64,000 bases of DNA from Ditylenchus dipsaci (taxonomy: Eukaryota > Nematoda > Chromadorea > Rhabditida > Anguinidae), in NCBI GenBank assembly GCA_004194705.1, contig SADC01001370.1:372001-436000 (forward strand), in the 5' to 3' direction. The translations under genes and the position numbers were made by a program. This document shows positions 56,301-64,000 of this stretch, piece by piece. A model generated the notes under the pieces. That model was not told where the DNA came from and searched no databases. It saw only the letters and a list, made by a program, of their open reading frames with translations. The number at the start of each line of letters is the position of its first letter. The first letter of the stretch is position 1.

Positions 56301-59300
56301 AGAACCTTTCTGATGACGGATCCCGAAGCCAAAGAGAAGTGATTGGGTGCAACACCACGGCGCTTGTTTTCTCCATACACCTTACGGGAAGCTCCAATGC
56401 CTGAAGACATCCAGCATTAAACCAAATCTTAAGAGGTTCGAAAAAAATTCCAACAAAAATTGTACACTTACCGGCTGGCGATCTGATGTAAAGATGTCGA
56501 GCAATGCTGGCAGTGCGCAAATAGTACCATTCGGGATTAATGGGAGCCAATTCCTTGTTCTTGCCTAGCTTGACGACATCAGCTCACTCTGGAAGCTTGA
56601 CCTAGCCGCTAAATTTAATAAATATATAAGGCTTCATTCCCATACAATAAAAAACCTCTTCTTAAAGAAACCGGCGAACTGCACGACAATTTCAGCTTGG
56701 TCCACATCATTGACGCTAGTCGGCTTGTCCATGATACTTCGAGCAGATAGATGACTCGATTTTGCTAAAACTCGAAACAGGTAAACACGAAAAAAGGTTG
56801 TTGGTATAAGCCGTATTAAGCCGTATAAGCCGAGTAAAGGATGAATTCATATAGGGATGAATTTATCGGGAGTAAATTAACCTAGTACCAGAATTGGGAT
56901 CAAATGAGTTGGGATCAAATGAGTTGGGATCAAATGAGTTGGGATCAAATGAGGTGGGATCAAATGAGGTGGGATCAAATGAGTTGTGATCAAATGAGTT
57001 GTGATCAAATGAGTTGTGATCAAATGAGTGGGATCAAATGAGTGGGATCAAATGAGTTGTGATCAAATGAGTGTGTACATTTCAAACAACTAATTAATCA
57101 AAAAAAAACATTTTTTGCAGTTAAAATTTGGTAAAAAAAATAAATTTAAATAATGTAAATGTGCAAAAAATATTTTACATACAGTTGGTCTACAGGACGT
57201 ACACACTCATTTGGGCGAAACTCATTTAGGCGCCCTCATTTGGGCGCCCTCATTTGGGCGAAACTCATTTGGGCGCCCTCGTTTGGGCGCCCTCATTTGG
57301 GCGCCAATATTTTATATTGGTTTTTAAATGTCTCAGATAGTCTGAAAGGATATGTTAACCCCAGGGATAGTAGGGAAACCATCACGTACCCACATGTAAA
57401 GGGTATCCAGCTCCATAATCCTGAAATTTTACATTTAGTGAAAATCGATCAAAATCCATTTTATCCTATCCGAAATCAAGTGCTAAACATGTTTTGGTAG
57501 TTCCATAACATTTTCATTTGGTGTTGCCACCTGAAAACCTGGGTACCACCACCATTTCTGCCTACTCTTTAAGCCCACTCTTTAAGCCCACTCATTCCTC
57601 ACAACATTTTGTGTCCCCAAGTTAGTGAACTCGGACTAGCAAAACATTATAATTTTAAAATTTCTCCACAAGACAAAAATATCACTGTCCGGGTACTGCT
57701 ACACTACCTGAGTTCCCCAACCTAAGTATGACTATCTGGGCACAATAAAACCAAGTGGTTGTCCACCTGGATCGAAAAAATTTTTTCGTTTTTCATGTTC
57801 CGAATCTTGTTTTCTGGAGTGATTCGGGCATGCTAAAGATGGTTTGATAGTGGTAAAAGGCCATTTTCTTGAATATTTTTTGAGTTTTGGAAAATAATTG
57901 ATTTTACCGAAAACTCGATTTTATCAAAACTCAATAAATTTTCGAGAAAATGGCATTTGACCACTATCAAACCGTCTTCAGCGTGCCCGAATTAGTCCAG
58001 GAAACAGGTTTTGGAAAGTGAAAAAATAAAAAAAAATTTATTTTTTTGTGATCCAAGTGGATCACCACTTGGATCACAAAAAAAGTCGGTACACTTTTGT
58101 CGGTACATGGGATATCCAGCAAAACTACTGTTGGTTCATAAGAACAGTGTTTGAATTAACAAGTAAAATAGTGAAGACAAAAATATAAAAACATTGCGTT
58201 TCGTAAATTTTTGTGGATCAATTCGCTCTGGATCAATTCGACGCCGCCCGGTGGATACCCTTCATGGGTGGGTGCTTGGTGGTTTCCCTACCATCCCTGG
58301 GGTTAACATATCCTTTTCAGACTATCTGAGACATTTAAAAACCAATATAAAATATTGGCGCCCAAATGAGGGCGCCCAAATGAGGGCGCCCAAACGAGGG
58401 CGCCCAAATGAGTTTCGCCCAAATGAGGGCGCCCAAATGAGGGCGCCCAAATGAGTTTCGCCCAAATGAGTACGAACCCTACAGGATGGCCCAAAAAAAT
58501 TCGGAAAATATTGAAAATTTTGTGTTAATAGCTCTTTGTCCCATCGACTTGCTCAGGGAAATCGATGACAGTAAATAAGCTACCTGGGAGCTCTTCAACA
58601 TGAAGCACAAAAGATGCTCATAAAAACAATGAGAATAGGTTAAGCATAAATAATTTATACAAAATTTAAAATTTTCCGACTTTTGTGGGCCATCCTCTAC
58701 ATGTTTGAAATTTATAAAGACGCAAAATTGAGTCGTCTTTTTAATTTAAATATTGAGCGAAAAATAGATAAACTTACCCCAACATGAAATAAAATATGGC
58801 CGAAGTGATTCCACGCCAGAAGAGAAAGTGCACATGAGCAGACGGTAAAGATACACGCCCTCGCCCAGCATCCACGAGAAAGTCGACAGACGAAAATAGC
58901 GCAGCTGGACAGTAAACAGAAGGCGGCAACTTATCTGAGCAAATCACCGACAGTATTTCTCTTCGTAGCTATTGTCTGGCACTAATAGCTTACATGGTTA
59001 ATGAAAAACAAGTGGTCACCGGGAGCACCATCCACAGCAAAAAACAGGCAGTTGAAAATATAGAAAAAGCCGGAGAACAAAAAGGAATAGAGCAGTTGGC
59101 GGTGGATAATAAACACTGCTTGTTTTCTGAGCGACCTAAAACCACAAAATAATGCTTGCATATTTTTAAGCGCGCTTAAGCGCGGAAAAACTTGAAAAAA
59201 ATTCAAAATAAACTAGATGGCTGCGCCACGAAATTCGATAACTTAATCATCGATAAGTTCACAAAAACATCGTAAAAAAATCATTGGAATTTGGGGTAAA

Positions 59301-62300
59301 CAACATCTGCTTTTATTAGAGAAAATCAATTTTAAAGTTTCAAATATAATCATCAGCCAACTATAAAATTTTAAAAGACAATTTCTGAGAGAACAGTAAA
59401 CCCACTTACCACGAATTTTTTTCAAAATTTTTCTGTGATTACTATCGTGTCCCGCTACTTTTCGTGAGCAACTTTGATGAAGACAGTTCATGTGAAACAT
59501 GCATATTGACCGAAATCTATACATTTTAAAAAGTGCACTCAAAATTTGTTCTTTATTTTCACCTTTCTGCTATAAATGTTGATTTTTACTAGTTTTCACA
59601 ACGTTTTCTGTAAACGCTTGGTGTCATTAGAACCGGCTTGAACTGCGCTTCCTTTTGAGGTATTGAACTGCTCATCTTTCTTATAAAAAATCCAGAACCA
59701 CCCGCTTTTTTGAAAAAAGTGTGTTTTCCAAAATGGAGATTTTCGTGAAAAATGACAATTTTTCCATTTTTTCAAATATCCCGACCTGATTTTTATTGCA
59801 GATTCTTATTCAGCATTAAAAACTGAACAAGTTGACCGGAAAAATTTCGGCTGGAGGGTGGGGGGGGGGTGGAAGTTATAGCCATTTTAATTCCCCATCT
59901 CGCACGAAATTCCAAATACAAATTACCCATAACATTTTTTCTGCTAGGAAAATCATAAATTTTAACACCGGATTCGTGCTCAGCGTGGTCGTTTTGCATT
60001 TGAAACTGCATTAACATAAATAATCGCTTGCAAAATATCAAATTCTGCTCGAGACAAAAAGTTATTTAAAAGAATTTTAATAACTCAATAAAACACTTTT
60101 AAATATTTTTGTCCCGAGCGGATTTCAAAATTTGAAAGCAACTTTTTGATGTTAAAGCAGTTTCACATGCAATTTGACCACGCTGAGCACGAATTTGGTG
60201 TTGAAATTCAAGGTTTTCCTAGCAGAAAAAAAGTTATTGGGAATTTGTGTTGGGAATTTTGCGTGAGATGGGCAATTCAAAGGACTATAACTTTTTCCCC
60301 CTCACCCTCGAACCGAATTTTTTTTCGGCCAAGTTGTTCAGTTTTTATGCTGAATCAGAATCTGCAATAAAAATCAGGTCGGGATATTTGAAAAAATGGA
60401 AAAATTGTCATTTTTCACGAAAATCTCCATTTTGGAAAACACACTTTTTTCAAAAAGCGGGTGGTTCTGGATTTTTTATAAGAAAGATGAGCAGTTCAAT
60501 ACCTCAAAAGGAAGCGCAGTTCAAGCCGGTTTTTATGACACCAAGCCTTTACAGAAAACTTTGTGAAAACTAGTGAAAATCATCATTTATAGCAGAAAGG
60601 TAAAAATAAAGAACAAATTTTGAGTGCACTTTATAAAATGTATAGATTTCGGTCAATATGCATGTTTCACATGGACTGTCTTCATCAAAGTTGCTCAGGA
60701 CGAGTAGCAGCATACGATGGACACCACAGAAAAATTTTGAAAAAAATTCGTGGTAAATCTTTCTTTATGACTTTATTATTTTCTCAGAAAGTCTCTTTTA
60801 AAACGCACCTGTGAAGAGAGATGACAATTATGGCAGGAATAATTGCAATGACTGTGATGCTGAAAAATACATTAAATATAACACACTTATGAGACCACCA
60901 ACCTGAAAGCAATCAGTCCAGCAAAAAGTTTTAAAGTATGAGCCTGAAAATTCTTCTGTTAAACCTGGGACATGCCACAGCTCATATATCCTAACTTACA
61001 CTGTTGACCAAACAACCAGAATAATCAGTCCATTCAGCGGTCTCATCACCACCCCTTTGCACAGCATACCACTGTCCACTCGTCAGACACTCCTTCTTAA
61101 CTGTGTTTACTGAAAAACACACCATTAGATGACAAAGGCTCGAAATGAATTGCTGACCTCCATCAACATCGTTCCGAAGTCGATCACCAAATATATAATT
61201 GGGGCATTTCGCAGAGACAACTCCTGGTTTTTTAATTTTATTGACTTTAAAAAAGAGACTTTTAGCTAACCAGGTTTGGATTTTTCAAAGCACTGCCAAC
61301 CGTCCCAAGTAGCTGGACATGTTTTGGTGCTAGAATCCGAACGTGGCACAACTAAACAGAACGGGCATTAAAGCTATGGAATGTTATTTAACATTGATCG
61401 ATTACTAGCTGGCCTTCATCCATTCAAGTTGGAAGACAAAATAAAATGTAATAATATTTTAATTTTTTTTAATTCAGACCCTGGTGGAATATTTCGACCT
61501 TTCAAAAATCATAAAATATTGGGTTGATTTTAAAAATTTTTGGTGCTTAATCAGAATCGAAAAAAGTGAAATCAGTAGGGCTCTTGCTAATTAATAAAAT
61601 GCAATAAACACCTCCGCGAAATATTGACTCTGCCATGACATGCAGACCAATAAAGTAGAGGCGAGATTGAAGTTAGAGTTAATTAGGCATTTTTATTTTT
61701 CACTGTCAATCAAGTCTAAATTTTTTAAGAGATATTTCGCGGCTTTAAAATTTTTTAGGGGTATATGCGTTTCGTCCTTTTTGACCCAAATCGGACAAAA
61801 AGGAGGAAATGTATAATGCCAAGTTTAAATGTGCCAATTCAATTTTTCATTGTATTTAATCTCCCTCTCGCTACAATTTTCAGTCTCTGTATTTCATTTT
61901 CTTGAGCCGTCACTTTGGGACAAAAAGGAGGAAACGTATTTGCACCGGATTTTAGTTTAAAAAATAGGACATTAAATCTCATTATTTTTTTAAATTGGTA
62001 CAGGGCACATGGGCTCCAGGTTAATTCATCAATCGAAAATTTTCAGTTCTTCATGTTATTGGAGTGCTGGACCAGAGGGGACTAAACTTAAAATGCTGGT
62101 CTGCAATTAAACCTACAGAAATCGTGATTGCTAGCGGTAGAGCCCTCGTTGTCACCCTCAATCTGGACATCAGCAGACAGAAAGGGCCACCAATTTTCTT
62201 CTCCGTTATGAGCCACTTCCTGGCCTTGCAAATCGACCATAGAAAGAGATTGATCATCTGCCTGCAGAACCTTTAAGCAACATTTGGCGGCAGCTTCACA

Positions 62301-63188
62301 ACATTGACGCACAATAATCACAAAGTCTGGAGGCAGGTTGGGACGCAATTCTAACTCTTCGATGGACTTGCTCATGTTTCTAAATGTGGACTATTGCTAC
62401 TAGTTGTTCATATTAAAACTAAGTGCCCCACCCATTGATGGCAAACTCCGGCAAATTGTAGATTTTTTCGGGACTATGATCACAAGAACAGTTTTTGCCA
62501 CCTTGAATAACACTATCAGCAAAAGAGTCCAAGTCCATATCTAGGGACTGGTCATTTATTGGATTGGCCATGCCTCTACGGCTGTCCTCTCGGTCACAGA
62601 TGAGCAAGCCTGAGGCACCACAAAATTGAGTTTCATAGTTTTGTGAATAAGGCGGAGTCACAAAGTAGATGTAAAACTAAACTCATCAATCAATAAAACC
62701 ATAGTTCTATCGAATAAAAAAAGCGTTTGTTTAAATGCCACGGCCTTTCAGAATGGGTAGTAGGCAAATTTTAGCTGGATTTCGTGGCGCTGTACGTAAA
62801 GTGTTGGATTTTATTTTGGCAACACTTAGGAAAAGGTTATTTTCTTTGAAATCGAGAGTTCGATCCCGCTTCCGACATCTTCAATATTTCGATTTTTGTG
62901 CTCATTTTTTATTTTCTTATCATAATGTAAGTCTTCCCAATCGTTCTTCAAAATTTGAAAAATAAATACAGTATGGTCCTTAGAGGAAAAAACAATGTGA
63001 TTTTTTTTATTATTTTCCTGAAAATATTACTTACCAAACAATGAGCACAAGCTACGGAACGAAAGAGAGAAGGAGGCAGTAGTTGACCCCCAGAACCAGA
63101 GAAACGACAAGACGCCGATGATGCAGCAGATGAAAAGTATTCAAGGGTGTTTTCCATTAACATGGACTGTACACCTAGATCAATCACC
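53361..63188 (-). CDS. Class B (secretin-type) G-protein-coupled receptor
   Basis: Peptide-hormone receptor of the plasma membrane. Exons on the minus strand: 63188-63054, 62676-62432, 62379-62115, about 61345-61273, 61230-61164, 61112-61001, 60955-60913, 60856-60810, 59135-58993, 58938-58790, 55072-54946, 54570-54482, 54438-54316 and 53755-53361. The ectodomain has the hormone-receptor cysteine pattern: [32 protein letters not shown] and [10 protein letters not shown]1 is [10 protein letters not shown] then [16 protein letters not shown]2 [20 protein letters not shown]3 [22 protein letters not shown]4/5 [32 protein letters not shown] and [16 protein letters not shown]6 [21 protein letters not shown]7 [10 protein letters not shown], then a basic 120-residue tail. 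One single-base frame change occurs after TM3 (CACTTTCTC). The ligand is not predictable. Large introns contain transposons and an RPS19 pseudogene. The 5' exon at 63188 is assigned by splice sites only, and the signal peptide is not found. Confidence 0.83.
54791..54895. mobile_element. 'ATACCGTATATCTTTTAATA' MITE in a GPCR intron
   Basis: Palindrome with arms ATACCGTATATCTTTTAATA and the inverse ATTAGAAGATATACGGTA, and GGACCCATGGGGC in the loop. Lies between the exons ending at 54946 and starting at 54570. Confidence 0.7.
55722..55998. repeat. CCAAGTGG hairpin module, copy 5
   Basis: AAACCAAGTGGTAGTCTACT at the left and CAAGTGGACGGTTACTTGG at the right, with GTTTGACAGCAGTAAAA and its inverse inside. 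The centre is divergent from the other copies. Confidence 0.65.
56114..56732 (-). pseudogene. RPS19: Ribosomal protein S19 (eS19) copy, two in-frame stops
   Basis: Small-subunit ribosomal protein copy in four exons: about 56732-56662, 56608-56472, 56423-56235 and 56183-56114, with intact GT-AG introns. The family is unmistakable: [29 protein letters not shown], then [43 protein letters not shown] and [12 protein letters not shown]. Two codons conserved in the family are stops here: the lysine after SG near the start of exon 2 (TAG), and the tryptophan of the PEW motif (TGA). Both are single-base changes and not length errors, so this copy cannot make the full protein from its ATG. Because it keeps introns it is not a processed copy. 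It lies between the inverted arms of a foldback element. Confidence 0.88.
57198..58477. mobile_element. Foldback element with CTCATTTGGGCGCC arrays
   Basis: Flanked by TCTACAGGA and CCTACAGGA (8 of 9 identical). The left end CGTACACACTCATTTGGGCG and right end (reverse strand) GTTCGTACTCATTTGGGCG match the two ends of the neighbour at 55100-57079, but in the opposite order. Arms are tandem CTCATTTGGGCGCC / CTCATTTGGGCGAAA units (57208-57305 and 58356-58470). The inversion continues inward through ATATTTTATATTGGTTTTTA, TGTCTCAGATAGTCTGAAA and GGTTAACCCCAGGGATGG-like sequence. The centre has a CCAAGTGG hairpin and GGGTACTGC-type spacer words. Same GPCR intron, 118 bp from the neighbour. Confidence 0.85.
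57746..58080. repeat. CCAAGTGG hairpin module, copy 6
   Basis: AACCAAGTGGTTGTCCACCT, GGTTTGATAGTGGTAAAAGG and their inverses, ending GATCCAAGTGGATCACCACT. Central element of the foldback at 57198-58477. Confidence 0.7.
59385..60790. mobile_element. 1.4-kb palindrome in a GPCR intron
   Basis: Long inverted arms (59385-59975 and 60180-60780), for example ATGCATATTGACCGAAATCT and its inverse, and GCGCTTCCTTTTGAGG and its inverse. Runs of C or G differ between arms. The loop carries AAAGTTATTTAAAAGAATTT-like sequence. It lies entirely between the TM1 and TM2 exons of the GPCR. No obvious target duplication. Confidence 0.7.
62720..63050. other. Intronic or intergenic stretch without identified feature
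   Basis: The plus strand has an open frame from ATG at 62735, rich in arginine and leucine, without homology I recognise and lying in an intron of the GPCR. I do not call it a gene. Confidence 0.5.
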
Positions 63189-63252
63189 TAAATGATAATA
63201 GTCAAAAAAATAAAAAAATTGTGGATTTCGTGTAGAGAAATAGTTACAAGTA

Positions 63253-63362
63253 GGGTTGTCATATTTCCCGCGGAATTGTAAATCGGGGAATTCCCGGGGA
63301 ATTTACTATAACTTCCCGAAAAAGGGGAAATATTGAAACATGAATCCCCGGTAAAGTATCCG
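63253..63362. mobile_element. Possible short hAT-type end, TAGGGTTGTCATATTTCCCG
   Basis: Starts TAGGGTTGTC, like the hAT element at 15083, followed by CCCGGGGAATT and TTCCCGAAAAAGGGGAAAT words. I could not locate its other end. Confidence 0.35.
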
Positions 63363-63610
63363 TTCGTAATCATTTTGATTCGTGACTATCGATTCGTCAC
63401 CATATAGATTCGTGAATAGTGATACGTGCCCATAATTTATAAAAACTAAACTACACTTTACCGGAAATCCGAAAACGGAGTTTCAAGGGCTCTAAAGTAT
63501 ATTTTTATGGCGTGAAACACGTAGAAAACACGTTTAAAAGTGTGGAAAGCCATTTTTCGAAAAAAAAATTTCGAACCATAGGGGGAGGGTCGGGTATGAT
63601 GGTTTTTTAT

Positions 63611-64000
63611 AGAGCTGCGGACGATCGATTAATCGTCACAACGATTAATCGCTAATCGTCCCAAATTTGGTTAAAAATAATCGATCGTATAATCGATCGT
63701 TCGGTTGAAAATAATCGTTAATCGTTATCGTTATGTAAATTTGTTTACGATTGTTTGCGATTAATCGTAATTATTTTTGGCGATCTGTAAAAGACATAAC
63801 AGACTATTTTTTATGTCCACTTTGAGTGCTTTATGCTTATTGCTTGTTATTTTCTTCGCTATTTATGTTTTTTGTCTTAGATGAGCTCTATATGGAAAAT
63901 CGTTCTCGAAGGAGATAACACCAAATTTCTCTTCACAAGAAATTTGCCGACGGAAGCCAACTGCAATGCCTGCCAGAAGCAAATCAAGACGCCGAATAAG
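63611..64000 (+). mobile_element. Left end of a hAT element with CGATTAATCG repeats
   Basis: AGAGCTGCGGACGATCG followed by at least eight ATTAATCG words in both orientations up to 63770, the same layout as the two complete hAT elements in this window. A BED-like exon follows at 63881. The right end is outside the window. Confidence 0.5.
63881..64000 (+). CDS. Start of a BED-zinc-finger protein, probably hAT transposase, cut by window end
   Basis: ATG immediately after a TTGTCTTAG acceptor-like word and in open frame to the last base. It reads a hydrophobic start (MSSIWKIVLEG), then F-F-T-R, then ANCNACQKQIKT, which has the C-x2-C and following basic residues of a BED finger. The His/Cys half would lie beyond the window. 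Position just inside hAT-like terminal repeats supports a transposase. Confidence 0.4.
   Translation, partial: MSSIWKIVLEGDNTKFLFTRNLPTEANCNACQKQIKTPNK

Larger units (their letters stand above)
55100..57079. mobile_element. Foldback element with CTCATTTGATCCCA arrays carrying an RPS19 pseudogene
   Basis: Near-exact 9-bp duplication (TTTCAAACG and TTTCAAACA). The ends are GTTCGTACTCATTTGATC (left) and TGTACACACTCATTTGATC (right, reverse strand). Arms are tandem 15-bp units CTCATTTGATCCCAA (55110-55267) and the inverse (56897-57070). Beyond the arrays the inversion continues about 50 bp (AATTNNGGTACT, then GTAAATTCATC), so everything inside is bounded by inverted repeats. The centre holds a CCAAGTGG hairpin (55722-55998) and an RPS19 pseudogene. 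The element sits in the GPCR intron between TM3 and TM4/5 exons, with its left end about 27 bp from the splice acceptor. Confidence 0.85.

Noticed and set aside
56580..56605. Reassigned stop codons (TAG and TGA read as amino acids) in RPS19
   Set aside because: All other genes end normally at TAA, TAG or TGA, and the copy lies in a transposon, so decay explains the stops.
62735..62965. Arginine-rich plus-strand ORF
   Set aside because: No homology, lies within a receptor intron on the other strand, and has no transcript signals I can point to.

Overview
The window is nuclear DNA from an animal. It is AT-rich, with genes split by many short GT-AG introns (mostly about 45-60 bp), and roughly two thirds of it is transposon-derived. 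I recognise conserved metazoan genes, nearly all on the minus strand: a tRNA-splicing endonuclease subunit (TSEN34), the G-alpha chaperone RIC8, a small complex I subunit (NDUFV3-like), the last exon of the tethering factor USO1/p115, the ribosome-quality-control factor NEMF/Rqc2, and a class B (secretin-type) GPCR. One plus-strand multi-exon gene (about 45.85-48.09 kb) encodes a membrane-anchored protein I do not recognise. I cannot name the species. A small-genome protostome such as a nematode or a relative would fit, but this is inference.

Layout: 0-3.4 kb MITEs and tandem repeats; 3.4-4.7 kb TSEN34; 5.2-9.2 kb a Mutator-like (MULE) element with a transposase remnant and nested insertions; 9.5-13.9 kb RIC8 with a foldback element in an intron; 14.5-14.9 kb NDUFV3-like; 15-21.2 kb hAT, TTAA and other inverted-repeat elements plus a stray GPCR exon copy; 21.4 kb USO1 terminal exon; 22-29.6 kb MITEs, an LTR/Gypsy remnant, a Tc1/mariner-type copy, a 17-base gap and a decayed hAT copy; 30.0-35.0 kb NEMF; 35-45.8 kb foldback and TTAA elements, including a 3-kb palindrome with histone-H2A-like exons in both arms; 45.8-48.1 kb the unknown gene; 48.9-53 kb a mariner and several palindromes; 53.4-63.2 kb the GPCR; 63.2-64 kb hAT ends.

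The most unusual content is a set of foldback elements at 7917-9157, 10484-11915, 55100-57079 and 57198-58477, plus the MULE at 5237-9213 and a related region near 42-44 kb. Their long terminal inverted repeats are tandem arrays of 12-17 bp units. Each element uses a different unit, yet several share interior modules, including a roughly 300-bp hairpin. The four smaller elements carry 9-bp target duplications, exact in two cases. One carries an intron-bearing RPS19 copy with two in-frame stops between its repeat arms, which looks like a captured host gene, and it sits inside a GPCR intron. Several conserved genes show single-base frameshifts, many at homopolymers, that suggest consensus errors rather than biology.
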